Positions 1 to 8,700 of a stretch of DNA of 64,000 nt are shown piece by piece; positions within the stretch are counted from its first letter, which is position 1, and the number at the start of each line of letters is the position of its first letter. A program made the translations under genes and the position numbers. Below the pieces are notes generated by a model. That model did not search any database, was not told where the DNA came from, and saw nothing but the letters and a program-made list of their open reading frames with translations. This DNA comes from Chitinophagaceae bacterium. GTDB lineage: Bacteria; Bacteroidota; Bacteroidia; Chitinophagales; Chitinophagaceae. The stretch lies in NCBI GenBank assembly GCA_947447265.1, contig CANFKC010000002.1, positions 62,001 through 126,000 on the forward strand, written 5' to 3'.

Positions 1-46
1 TTTTTATTTTTATTTTAGTTGGTATCTTTCGCCCAAATAAACTGGA

Positions 47-2053
47 ATGAAGCAAATTTTTACCTTACTCTTTGTATCACTATTTTGTTACGGCGCAAAG
101 GCGCAAACATGCGCAGATTTTGCGGTGCAACTTACGGCAACAACGCAGGTAAGTCCGGCCCGTATTACCCTGCGCTGGAAGCCGCTGTCTGATACCAATA
201 TCTATAAAGTTTACAAAAAAACAAAAGCTTCCCTCACCTGGAGTGCCTCGATGGTTACACTACATAGCTTCGATAGCGCATATACGGACACAACAGTTAT
301 TGTTGACTCCGCTTATGAATATTTTGTAGCCGCTGACCATTATGTTGGCGGTACTTACAAATGGACTGCGACAGGCTACATATATGCCGGCATTAAATCG
401 CCTGCAATGCACAGCAAGGGTGGGTTGGTACTTATGGTGGACAGCACCTATGTCGATTCCTGCGCTGATGGCCTGCACAAACTGATGAAGGACATAAGCG
501 GAGACGGCTGGCAGATTTTCAGACATGACGTTTCACGCTCCCTGAACGATACCGCAGTCAAGCGCCTTATTAAAGCAGATTATACCAATAATGCTAATGT
601 AAAGGCCGTATTGCTGGTAGGTCATGTGGCTGTGCCATACAGCGGCGACCTTAACCCGGATGGCCATCCTGACCACCTTGGCGCATGGCCTGCCGACGTT
701 TACTACGCTGACCTTACAGGCACCTGGACCGATGCTGCGGTCAGCGATACCGCATCGCCTTACAGCTGGACTAAGAATGGCCCCGGCGATGGCAAGTGGG
801 ACCAGACACAGATACCTGCATTAACGGCACTACAGGTTAGCCGTATTGATTTGTACAATATGCCTGCTTTTGCGAGCACTGATATACAGAGGATGAGAAA
901 TTACCTTGCTAAAGACCACATCTACAAAATGGACTCACTTTATGTAAGGCGTAGCGCTATAGTAAGCGATAACTTTGGTGTGTTCACATTAAGCTCAGGT
1001 GGGCATGAAGCGTTTGCATCTACAGCATGGCGCAGTTTCCCACCTATGCTTACAAGAGATAGCATAGCACCAACGTCTGCGCTTATCCAGAACCTGGATA
1101 CGGCTTCGTTCCAGTGGGCTTATGGATGTGGCGGCGGCTCATTCTCGTCAGCAGGCGGAATAGGCGCAACTTCTGATTTTGCTTCACATAACATGAAAGG
1201 CATCTTTACCGTTTTATTCGGCAGCTACTTTGGCGACTGGAATGTATCGAATAATTTTTTACGTGCGCCACTATGCTCCAATACCCCGGCGCTTACTTCA
1301 TGCTGGGCAGGCAGGCCAAACTGGTATTTTCACCATATGGGCTTAGGTGAAAATATCGGGTTCTCAACCTGGTGGTCGCAAAATAATGACGGTGGCATTT
1401 ACGGACCAAGCGACGTTGGCATCAACCAATGGGTGCATGTTGCTTTAATGGGCGACTTGACATTAAGGAACCAATATATTAAACCTGCAACCAATCTGGT
1501 TATTACCCACACGGCATTACACGGTGCAAACCTTAGCTGGACAGCTTCGGCAGATGCTTCAGTACTAGGCTATTATGTTTACAGGGCTACCAGCGAATTT
1601 GGCAACTACCAGAAGATATCAGGCATGGTAACCACTTTAACCTTTCACGATACGGTTGGTAGCGACGGGCTTAAATTTTATATGGTGCGCCCTGTAAAAT
1701 TGCAGACAACGCCATCAGGTGCGTATTATAATCTGGGCATCGGTATTACCGATTCCGCTACCGTAAGTTTCAACCATGTTGCAGTGGAAAATGTTTCGGT
1801 ATCGTTCGATTTCAATCTGTATCCTAATCCGGCCAGTAATGTTATCAATGTAGCTATTGACGCGCAAGCTACATCAACAGCCACCTTAAGCCTGGTAAAC
1901 ATAAAAGGCGAACGCTTTGCAACGGCTACCAAGCAAATTCAGCAAGGTGCCAACGTATTTTCACTACAGGTAGCTGATCTGCCGGCTGGTATATATACCG
2001 TACAGGTAACTGCGGGGGCCAACACGATGGTGAAAAAATGGATTAAGCTGTAA
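47..2053 (+). CDS. Secreted T9SS type A protein with gingipain (C25)-like core
   Basis: A 668-residue exported protein. Residues 1-19 form a signal peptide ending in AKAQ. Residues ~125-460 resemble the caspase-like core of peptidase family C25: an LLVGHVAVPYSG strand, a PADVYYADLTG motif and a later FGDWNVSNNFLRAPL block. Where C25 enzymes carry Gly-His-Gly this protein reads YGCGGGS, and the region where a nucleophilic Cys is expected reads FGSYFGDW, so peptidase activity is doubtful. Residues ~478-560 look like a fibronectin type III domain. The last ~75 residues, starting NPASNVINV and ending KKWIKL, are a type A sorting domain for the type IX secretion system, so the protein should end up outside the cell or on its surface. 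It stands alone and is followed by a strong terminator. The secretion assignment is firm; the C25 relation is inference. Confidence 0.8.
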   Translation: MKQIFTLLFVSLFCYGAKAQTCADFAVQLTATTQVSPARITLRWKPLSDTNIYKVYKKTKASLTWSASMVTLHSFDSAYTDTTVIVDSAYEYFVAADHYVGGTYKWTATGYIYAGIKSPAMHSKGGLVLMVDSTYVDSCADGLHKLMKDISGDGWQIFRHDVSRSLNDTAVKRLIKADYTNNANVKAVLLVGHVAVPYSGDLNPDGHPDHLGAWPADVYYADLTGTWTDAAVSDTASPYSWTKNGPGDGKWDQTQIPALTALQVSRIDLYNMPAFASTDIQRMRNYLAKDHIYKMDSLYVRRSAIVSDNFGVFTLSSGGHEAFASTAWRSFPPMLTRDSIAPTSALIQNLDTASFQWAYGCGGGSFSSAGGIGATSDFASHNMKGIFTVLFGSYFGDWNVSNNFLRAPLCSNTPALTSCWAGRPNWYFHHMGLGENIGFSTWWSQNNDGGIYGPSDVGINQWVHVALMGDLTLRNQYIKPATNLVITHTALHGANLSWTASADASVLGYYVYRATSEFGNYQKISGMVTTLTFHDTVGSDGLKFYMVRPVKLQTTPSGAYYNLGIGITDSATVSFNHVAVENVSVSFDFNLYPNPASNVINVAIDAQATSTATLSLVNIKGERFATATKQIQQGANVFSLQVADLPAGIYTVQVTAGANTMVKKWIKL

Positions 2054-2086
2054 GAACGAAACTATAAGCTTCTAAAAAAATAGAAG

Positions 2087-2116
2087 GTGCCACACGGAAA
2101 AACGTGTGGCACTTTT
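2087..2116 (+). terminator. Rho-independent terminator after the T9SS protein
   Basis: A perfect 10-bp stem (GTGCCACACG at 2087-2096 pairing with CGTGTGGCAC at 2103-2112) with a six-base loop is followed by four T residues. It lies 34 bp after the stop codon of the upstream gene. Confidence 0.85.
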
Positions 2117-2322
2117 ATTATGCAGATGCCTGGGAGCGCATCTATTCTCGGTCTGTTTTACATTCGTTAATTTCCTGCGAGAAGTCAACGCAATACATAT
2201 CAAAATCCTTCAGTATCGCGTCTGCCTTTACAAAATACCCGTGCCCCTTTGCTTCTTTTATTATCAATCCATCGTATTTTTAAGCACTCATAATTATTGT
2301 TTCATTTTTCATTTAATATACG

Positions 2323-3999
2323 TTGACCAACGAACAAATTGCCGACCAGTTTTCGCTCCTTTCCAAACTTATGGATATCCATGGCGAAAACAGCTTTAAA
2401 TCTAAATCATACAGCATTGCGGCTTACAATATTGAGAAGCTGCCGATGCAGGCTACGGATATGAGCCATGCTGAATTATTCAGCATGAAGGGTATAGGAG
2501 ATTCTACGGGTAAAAAGATAATTGAACTAATTAATACCGGCAGGTTCCCGGCATTGGAAGAGATCATTGCCAACACACCTCCGGGCATATTAGATATGCT
2601 GCAACTGAAAGGCCTGGGCCCTAAGAAAATTGCCGTTATCTGGAAGGAGCTTGCAATAGAATCAATCGGCGAACTCGAATATGCGTGCAATGAAAACAGG
2701 CTGGTTACCCTGAAAGGTTTTGGTGAAAAAACGCAGGATGCCATTTTGCAGAACATTGCCTACCTGAAGCAAAACGAAGGTTTCTTTTTATGGGCAGAAG
2801 CGGAGCGCCTCAGTAATACACTGATTGAAGTTTTACAGGCGGCATTCCCGGCACATCAGCTGGCTGTAACGGGCGAAGTGCGCCGCCAGATGGAAACGGT
2901 TGGCGCAATAGACTTCATCACCACTATCAGTAAAGAAGAACTAGACAGGCATTTCAGCAGTATGGAAGGTGTTGAAATGACGGCGGGTGATGCCGTTATT
3001 ATCAAGATGCCGTATCATCCCATATTGCGTTTCCATATTACCGACAGTGCGGGCTTTTACAAGCAGTTGTTGCTAACCAGTGGCAGCGATGATTTTGTAA
3101 CTACATTCACTACAGCCTACGCGATTCCCGAATCGCCTGCAAGTGAAGAAGAAATTTTTAGTGCAAATAAGCTGCAGTTCATACCTCCCGCTTTGCGTGA
3201 AACGGCTGGTATACTTACAAAAGCAGCTGAAAACGCTATTCCTTCACTCATCAAAAAGTCAGATATCAGGGGTATTATACATTCGCATTCTACATGGAGT
3301 GACGGCATGTATTCCATTGAGCAAATGGCTGTTGCCGCGCGCGACCAGGGTTTCGAATACCTTGTTATCAGCGACCACTCGCAGGCTGCTTTTTATGCCA
3401 ATGGCTTAAAGCCCGATCGCATAGCTGCCCAGCATATTGAAGTGGATGCATTAAACGCGAAATTGGCGCCGTTTAAAATTTTCAAGAGCATAGAAGCCGA
3501 TATATTGAACGATGGCAGCCTTGACTATTCCAGTGAAGTATTAGCGACTTTTGACCTTGTTATCGCGTCTGTGCACAGTAATCTTAAAATGAGCGAAGAA
3601 AAGGCAATGGCCCGCGTTATGGGGGCTATTACTAACCCATATACTACTATTTTGGGGCATCCCACCGGCCGGCTATTGTTGTCGCGTAAGGGCTATCCGT
3701 TAGACCATAAGGCCATAATTGATGCCTGCGCTGCAAATAATGTTGTTATAGAAATAAACGCGCATCCTCGCCGTCTCGATATCGATTGGCGCTGGATAGC
3801 CTATGCAATAGAAAAAGGTGTATTGTTATCCATTGACCCGGATGCCCATAGTATAGCCGGCTATAACGATGTTTATTATGGCGCAATGGTGGCGCAGAAG
3901 GGTGGTCTTACCGCTAAGCAAAACCTGAGCAGTTATACACTTGCCGAATTTGAGGCTTTTTTGGTGAGTAACAGGCAGAAAAAGGTGAGCATATCATAA
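2323..3999 (+). CDS. polX: PolX/PHP protein (X-family polymerase fold with PHP nuclease domain)
   Basis: 558 residues with the bacterial PolX layout. Residues 1-~150 hold three helix-hairpin-helix motifs (MKGIGDSTGKKI, LKGLGPKKIAV, LKGFGEKTQDAI). Residues ~150-300 are the polymerase palm. Residues ~320-550 are a PHP phosphoesterase domain with its metal ligands visible (HSHSTWSDG, VISDHS, KSIEAD, SVHSN, GHPTG, INAHPRR, DPDAHS). PolX enzymes normally fill gaps in base-excision repair, and the PHP part gives 3'-5' exonuclease or AP-endonuclease activity. Here the palm motif reads VGAID instead of the usual GDxD, so the first catalytic Asp is gone, and the region expected to supply the third Asp (ILRFHI) also lacks it. 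The protein may therefore be a nuclease rather than a polymerase. The start is TTG: homologues begin with the same TNEQIADQF-type segment and no ATG lies upstream. Confidence 0.85.
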   Translation: MTNEQIADQFSLLSKLMDIHGENSFKSKSYSIAAYNIEKLPMQATDMSHAELFSMKGIGDSTGKKIIELINTGRFPALEEIIANTPPGILDMLQLKGLGPKKIAVIWKELAIESIGELEYACNENRLVTLKGFGEKTQDAILQNIAYLKQNEGFFLWAEAERLSNTLIEVLQAAFPAHQLAVTGEVRRQMETVGAIDFITTISKEELDRHFSSMEGVEMTAGDAVIIKMPYHPILRFHITDSAGFYKQLLLTSGSDDFVTTFTTAYAIPESPASEEEIFSANKLQFIPPALRETAGILTKAAENAIPSLIKKSDIRGIIHSHSTWSDGMYSIEQMAVAARDQGFEYLVISDHSQAAFYANGLKPDRIAAQHIEVDALNAKLAPFKIFKSIEADILNDGSLDYSSEVLATFDLVIASVHSNLKMSEEKAMARVMGAITNPYTTILGHPTGRLLLSRKGYPLDHKAIIDACAANNVVIEINAHPRRLDIDWRWIAYAIEKGVLLSIDPDAHSIAGYNDVYYGAMVAQKGGLTAKQNLSSYTLAEFEAFLVSNRQKKVSIS

Positions 4000-4014
4000 A
4001 TTGCACTTTTAATA

Positions 4015-4135
4015 GCCACGGTCTTTAGACCGTGGGGGAGTATTATATAAGCTGGCTTTAGCCGAAATACAATTCACGGGGATTCTGGCTAAAGCCGGGA
4101 AAAAATATCATTTATCCACGACCTGAAGTTCGTGG
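4015..4135. repeat. REP-like palindromic repeat cluster
   Basis: Three palindromes lie between polX and fmt: CCACGGTC/GACCGTGG (4016-4035), GGCTTTAGCC/GGCTAAAGCC (4054-4096) and CCACGA/TCGTGG (4116-4135). Such clustered 'CCACGG...CCGTGG' hairpins resemble the REP sequences mobilised by IS200-type (RAYT) transposases. No transposase gene is present here. Confidence 0.65.
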
Positions 4136-4189
4136 CAATTAGTCATACACCCCAAAAGCCACTGTAGTTTAAACCAGTAGATTAAAACT

Positions 4190-4197
4190 TAACTTTG
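4190..4197 (+). promoter_or_regulatory. Bacteroidetes -7 promoter element upstream of fmt
   Basis: TAACTTTG matches the TAnnTTTG consensus. The start codon is only 8 bp downstream, so transcription from here would give an almost leaderless mRNA. The -33 TTTG element is not clear. Confidence 0.35.
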
Positions 4198-4205
4198 TAC
4201 CACCA

Positions 4206-5138
4206 ATGAAGTCTTTTCAAGAATTACGTATCATATTTTTCGGAACACCTGATTTTGCCGTTGCCTCTTTAAGCGCACTTGTTGATGCAGGTATGAATAT
4301 TGTAGGAGTAGTTACTGCGCCCGATAAGCCTGCGGGCAGGGGGATGCTTTTTCATGGATCCAAAGTAAAGCAGTATGCAATGGATAAAAATCTGCACCTG
4401 CTGCAACCTGAGAAAATGAAATCACAAACTTTCATTGATGAGTTGAAAGATTTACATGCCGATTTGCAAATAGTAGTGGCCTTCCGCATGATGCCTGAAG
4501 TAGTATGGAATATGCCGCCTATGGGTACGCTGAATGTACATGGTTCCCTGCTGCCGCAATACCGCGGCGCAGCGCCCATAAACAGGGCAATAATGAACGG
4601 CGAAACGGAAACCGGAGTAACCACCTTCAGCCTGAAACATGAAATAGATACAGGTGATATTCTGCTGCAGGATAAAGTCGCTATTTTGCCAGAAGACACT
4701 GCCGGAACCATGCACGATAAACTAATGGAAGCCGGTGCTGCTCTGCTTATTAAAACAGTAAAAGCTTTGGCAGAAGGTACTATACAGGAAGTGCCACAGG
4801 ATAAGATAGGCACCGCCAACTTGAAGAATGCACCCAAAATATTTAAAGAGGATACTATTATTCACTGGAACAGGACCTCGGGTGAGATCAATAACTTTAT
4901 TAGGGGGCTCTCTCCATATCCGGCGGCGCATGCCGTCTTGGGCGATAAGTCAATAAAAATATTCTCAGGTTTACCGGAAATTGCCGGTCACAACAAAACT
5001 CCTGGTACGTTTGAAACGGACCATGCTACCTTTTTGAAATTCGCTACGGGTGACGGTTGGCTAAGTGTTACGGAGTTGCAACAGGAAGGCAAAAAACGAC
5101 TTGATATTGTTTCTTTCTTACGCGGTTTCAGGGGATAA
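4206..5138 (+). CDS. fmt: Methionyl-tRNA formyltransferase
   Basis: 310 residues, the normal length for Fmt. The enzyme transfers a formyl group from 10-formyl-tetrahydrofolate to Met-tRNA(fMet) in the cytoplasm so that translation can start. The N-terminal hydrolase-like domain carries the catalytic triad: Asn and His in NVHGSLLPQYRGAAP (about residues 109-124) and Asp in HEIDTGDIL. The C-terminal OB-like domain begins near residue 205 (residues ...IIHWNRTSGEINNFIRGLSPYP). Its 3' end overlaps the convergent aroQ gene by 21 bp, so no terminator separates the two. Confidence 0.97.
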   Translation: MKSFQELRIIFFGTPDFAVASLSALVDAGMNIVGVVTAPDKPAGRGMLFHGSKVKQYAMDKNLHLLQPEKMKSQTFIDELKDLHADLQIVVAFRMMPEVVWNMPPMGTLNVHGSLLPQYRGAAPINRAIMNGETETGVTTFSLKHEIDTGDILLQDKVAILPEDTAGTMHDKLMEAGAALLIKTVKALAEGTIQEVPQDKIGTANLKNAPKIFKEDTIIHWNRTSGEINNFIRGLSPYPAAHAVLGDKSIKIFSGLPEIAGHNKTPGTFETDHATFLKFATGDGWLSVTELQQEGKKRLDIVSFLRGFRG

Positions 5139-5558
5139 TTTATCAACGAAGTATTGCACTGCAAGCGCATAGCCTTCAAGCCCCAACCCGCTTATAGAGC
5201 CTACGCATTTTGATGCGATGTACGATGTTTTGCGGTATTCTTCGCGGGCAAACACATTGCTGATATGTACTTCCACCACGGGTATATTTATGCCGCTAAC
5301 CGCATCTGCAATTGCAACGCTGGTGTGGGTGTAGCCTCCGGCATTCAGTATAATGCCGCTTACTTTTTCAATGCAGTTGTGTAAATGGTTTATCAGCTCC
5401 CCTTCAATATTGCTTTGGTAGTAAGTCAGCTTTACTTTCGGGTAGCGGGAAGTAAGCAGCTCGAAAAAATGGTCAAACGTCTTATTGCCATATACCTGAG
5501 GTTCCCGTGAACCCAGTAGATTCAGATTTGGTCCGTTTACAATAGCTAGGTGTAACAT
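5118..5558 (-). CDS. aroQ: Type II 3-dehydroquinate dehydratase
   Basis: 146 residues, typical for the small dodecameric type II enzyme that turns 3-dehydroquinate into 3-dehydroshikimate in the shikimate pathway. The start motif NGPNLNLLGSREP supplies the catalytic Arg; PQVYG holds the catalytic Tyr loop; NAGGYTHTSVAIADA and VEVHISN contribute substrate-binding residues including the active His. The gene converges on fmt with a 21-bp overlap of coding ends. Confidence 0.97.
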   Translation of the reverse strand: MLHLAIVNGPNLNLLGSREPQVYGNKTFDHFFELLTSRYPKVKLTYYQSNIEGELINHLHNCIEKVSGIILNAGGYTHTSVAIADAVSGINIPVVEVHISNVFAREEYRKTSYIASKCVGSISGLGLEGYALAVQYFVDKLSPETA

Positions 5559-5586
5559 AGGTGCAAGATAGTTGATTAGCGTATCA

Positions 5587-7545
5587 TTAATGAATATCTG
5601 TATTGGGCTGCCGCTCCAGAAACTGACCGGGATTTATGGTGTCAGTTACCTCATTGCTGTATATGGTTAGTTTGTCGTCCCGATTCCTGTCACGGAGCAA
5701 TTCTACTTTTGCTCTTATTTTTGTTTTGAAGGTGCCTTCATAAACTGGGCTGCAGAAATCCCAATACTCCCCTGGTGGGAGCGCCCGCATCTTGAAACTG
5801 CGACCACAAATCGGGTTCTCCATTTTGTGAATATCGCGCCAAATTCCGTCTTTATCTTTTGCTTGCAAAAGTAGGTTCAGTTGGTTTTCGATGGTCATGA
5901 AAAAAGCAGTGTCAGAAAGGGTGTTCACAATAAGCAGCTTTCTGCTTTGATACCAGTAGCAGCCCTTCAGTTGGTACGTATCAATAAATGCCTTCAACTC
6001 ACCTTGTGCTGGTGTGAATGCCTTGGTTGGTAGTGTATTTATCGGCTTACTTGCCGGCGTTCCGGAGTAAATATTGTCGTCGATGCAGTCTCTCCATTTT
6101 CTCCACAACGGAGGTGGTATTTCATCAGGTGGTAAGCTCTTCCATACAATTTCTCCGAGTTCATTGATGTAGACCGTTTGTTGCCCTTGATAGGCATGGA
6201 TAAGCCCCTTACCCATGCGGCTCCTATCAATACCGCCGAACCTGGAAACATCAATAGTCGTCCTTGTCTTTTCATTGTAAAAGCCAACTATATGGTAGTT
6301 ATATTCCTGGTATAGATTGACCGTGTCGTAGGGTGCCAGCTTCAGCAGTCGCCTGCCAATCCGTTGGTATCTGATGCCATTAGGGCTGATTGTATCTTTG
6401 AAATCAGGTATTGTTTCCAGTATATTCGCATTGGTGTCGATCAATCGATAAGCATTGCCCAGTTTCACGAATGCTGTACCGTCCTGGAAAGGCGGTGATG
6501 CGCGTTCTCCTGCCCTATTTCGGTCAAAAACGATGTCTTCAAAAAACTGCTTCGATCTCATCTTCCCTTTACTATCAATCATTATCCATTTGGCTTCCCG
6601 CGTGGTAGCAAAAGCACGGTTATTTGCAAAAGGAGTAATAAAGCTCCAGCCAGTATCACTAAATATGATTTTACCGTCGCCATTTATTACCCCCGCATAT
6701 TTGTTAGCGGCATCCGGTATGCTGGCATCCGCGTCATAGCCAGGTTTGTAAATTTCAACTACGGCAAGACCATCGTGAAATTCACCGTCGGAATATGTCA
6801 GACTGTATTTTTTCTTGGGGATGAAAAAGCGCTGTTTCCCCGTCCGGTCAACTATTGCGAGATCGGGGCTATCGTTCTGAAATATAAGTGGATGGGCATG
6901 GGCAAATCCGTTTTTGTACTGGCTGATAAACCGATACCTGTTAAAGCTTATCACAAGCCTACCCGTAGTGTCGATTATTCCCCACGGAAAATCATATGCT
7001 TCCCGGATTTTATTTTCCTTTTCACTGAGCGTTGGGTCGAAGCTATGAACAACGGCCAAACCATCTTGAAAGTCATCGATTGCTTTGTATGTTGTATCTA
7101 CAATCAGGTTCCCTTTTTTATTGATAACTCCGTATTTGCCGGAAGCGGTTACAACTATTGCAAATGAGTTACTCCCAAAGGCTTTGATCTCTTTATAGCT
7201 GTGCTCAAACAATATGTTTCCTTTTTTGTTGATAAAGCATAGCTTGCCATTTAGCTTAACTTGCGCCATGCCATTTTCAAATGGTCCTGCCTCGTCGTAT
7301 CTGCCTGGTAGGTATGTTTTTCCGGTAGCATCTATATAACCTAGTTTGCCATCTATCGGCACTACAGCGAGGCCATCTGAGAACTCGTCTGCACGGAATA
7401 ATGTAGGTGGGACGATTTCCTTGCCCGTAGCATCGATATAACCTACCATGACTCCCTGACGGATAGGGTACAGCTTGTTCTCCTTTTGTCCGAAGCAAGC
7501 CAACGACAAAATACTAAGCAGATAAGAAAGAACAATTTTTTTCAT
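5587..7545 (-). CDS. Secreted WG-repeat protein
   Basis: 652 residues. Residues 1-~19 form a signal peptide (ending LACFGQ). Residues ~25-~480 are built from WG-type repeats: units such as KLGYIDATGK, KLCFINKKGNI, KYGVINKKGNLIVD, PWGIIDTTGRLV and YAGVINGDGKIIF recur roughly every 45-60 residues, each followed by a 'F.DGLAVV' strand. WG repeats are common in Bacteroidetes surface and periplasmic proteins but have no firm function. Residues ~510-652 form a different, repeat-free C-terminal domain with no T9SS sorting signal. It probably acts in the periplasm or on the outer membrane. It stands alone between aroQ and xerD. Confidence 0.85.
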   Translation of the reverse strand: MKKIVLSYLLSILSLACFGQKENKLYPIRQGVMVGYIDATGKEIVPPTLFRADEFSDGLAVVPIDGKLGYIDATGKTYLPGRYDEAGPFENGMAQVKLNGKLCFINKKGNILFEHSYKEIKAFGSNSFAIVVTASGKYGVINKKGNLIVDTTYKAIDDFQDGLAVVHSFDPTLSEKENKIREAYDFPWGIIDTTGRLVISFNRYRFISQYKNGFAHAHPLIFQNDSPDLAIVDRTGKQRFFIPKKKYSLTYSDGEFHDGLAVVEIYKPGYDADASIPDAANKYAGVINGDGKIIFSDTGWSFITPFANNRAFATTREAKWIMIDSKGKMRSKQFFEDIVFDRNRAGERASPPFQDGTAFVKLGNAYRLIDTNANILETIPDFKDTISPNGIRYQRIGRRLLKLAPYDTVNLYQEYNYHIVGFYNEKTRTTIDVSRFGGIDRSRMGKGLIHAYQGQQTVYINELGEIVWKSLPPDEIPPPLWRKWRDCIDDNIYSGTPASKPINTLPTKAFTPAQGELKAFIDTYQLKGCYWYQSRKLLIVNTLSDTAFFMTIENQLNLLLQAKDKDGIWRDIHKMENPICGRSFKMRALPPGEYWDFCSPVYEGTFKTKIRAKVELLRDRNRDDKLTIYSNEVTDTINPGQFLERQPNTDIH

Positions 7546-7664
7546 TGGCGGATTTCGTTACCCTAAATATACGCCATGCGGCTACATTTACTTCACTCTA
7601 AAATACCTTAATTTGCATAGCGCACAATTGGCTAATTGTCGAATTATCAAATTGCCGAATTAAT

Positions 7665-8567
7665 ATGTGGCCATCATACCTTAAGGGATTTAAGTCTTAC
7701 TTACAGTTTGAGCGTTCAATGTCGGAAAATACCATTGAGGCTTATCTGCATGATGTGGCTATGTTGCGCGACCATGTTGATGATGTATACAAAGGGCTGG
7801 CTGCGCACCAGGTGGCACTGGAGCATTTACAAAGTTTTGTGGCTACCATTAACGACATGGGTCTTGCGGAAGCGACACAGGGCAGGATATTGAGCGGTGT
7901 AAAGTCGTTTTACAGGTATATGCTGCTGGAAAGGGTAGTTACCATAGACCCAACCGACCTGCTGGACGCACCCAAGCTAAGGCGCTCGCTGCCCCATGTA
8001 CTGAGTATAGCAGACATAGAGACACTTTTTGAAACGATTGACCACAGTAGCCCCGAAGGCCAGCGCAACAGGGCAATGCTAGAAACCATGTATAGCTGCG
8101 GCCTGCGCGTAAGTGAACTGATTAATTTGCGCATCTCCAATCTTTACCTTGACCTTGGTTTTATTAAAGTACTGGGTAAGGGCGATAAAGAGAGGCTGGT
8201 ACCCATTGGCGATACTGCCATAACGCAGATTACGTTGTATAAAGATCATGTACGGTCGCATCTCTCTAAAATAAAGCCCGGCCAGGAAGATATTCTATTT
8301 CTCAATCGCCGGGGGGCTGGGTTAACACGGGTTATGGTGTTTTACATTATCCGCGACCTTGCTGTAAAAGCGGGCATTAAGGGCGCAATTCATCCGCATA
8401 CCTTACGGCACTCTTTTGCTACGCACCTGGTAGAAGGCGGCGCTGACCTGCGTGCAGTACAGGAGATGTTGGGTCACATCAGTATTACGACCACTGAAAT
8501 TTACACGCACCTCGACCGCACCTATCTCCGTTCTACACTGGAAAAATTCCACCCGAGATACCGATAA
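7665..8567 (+). CDS. xerD: Tyrosine recombinase XerD
   Basis: 300 residues, standard for XerC/XerD. The N-terminal SAM-like DNA-binding domain (residues ~1-85) is followed by the catalytic domain with all six active-site residues visible: Arg in SCGLRVSEL, Lys in GKGDKERLVP, His and Arg in HTLRHSFATH, His in MLGHISITTTEIYTH and the Tyr nucleophile in that same segment. The role is resolution of chromosome dimers at dif during segregation. The assignment to XerD rather than XerC is by overall resemblance. The intergenic DNA after it is full of short-word repeats. Confidence 0.93.
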   Translation: MWPSYLKGFKSYLQFERSMSENTIEAYLHDVAMLRDHVDDVYKGLAAHQVALEHLQSFVATINDMGLAEATQGRILSGVKSFYRYMLLERVVTIDPTDLLDAPKLRRSLPHVLSIADIETLFETIDHSSPEGQRNRAMLETMYSCGLRVSELINLRISNLYLDLGFIKVLGKGDKERLVPIGDTAITQITLYKDHVRSHLSKIKPGQEDILFLNRRGAGLTRVMVFYIIRDLAVKAGIKGAIHPHTLRHSFATHLVEGGADLRAVQEMLGHISITTTEIYTHLDRTYLRSTLEKFHPRYR

Positions 8568-8700
8568 AAAGAAAAAGTCAAAAGTAAAAAAGCAAAACTG
8601 TGAGTTGTGGAATATCATCCCTAGTACAGCTTTCTAATTTCTACTTTTGACTTTCTACTATGCGTCGACTTACGACTTATAACTTACCACTTACGACTAA
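8568..8700. repeat. Short-word repeats between xerD and the pseudouridine synthase
   Basis: The spacer consists of A-rich GTCAAAAGTAAAA-type words, TTTGACTTTCTAC and a run of imperfect TACGACTTA units (8666-8710) that reaches into the stop codon of the next gene. The same words recur at 30.68-30.76 kb and 50.1 kb. Confidence 0.6.

Noticed and set aside
2106-2399. 97-codon open frame between the first gene and polX
   Set aside because: It begins inside a terminator hairpin, overlaps polX in another frame and has no protein-like features.
4111-4121. DnaA-box-like TTATCCACGA as a sign of an origin
   Set aside because: A single imperfect match within a REP hairpin; no cluster of boxes, and no dnaA, dnaN or gid genes nearby.
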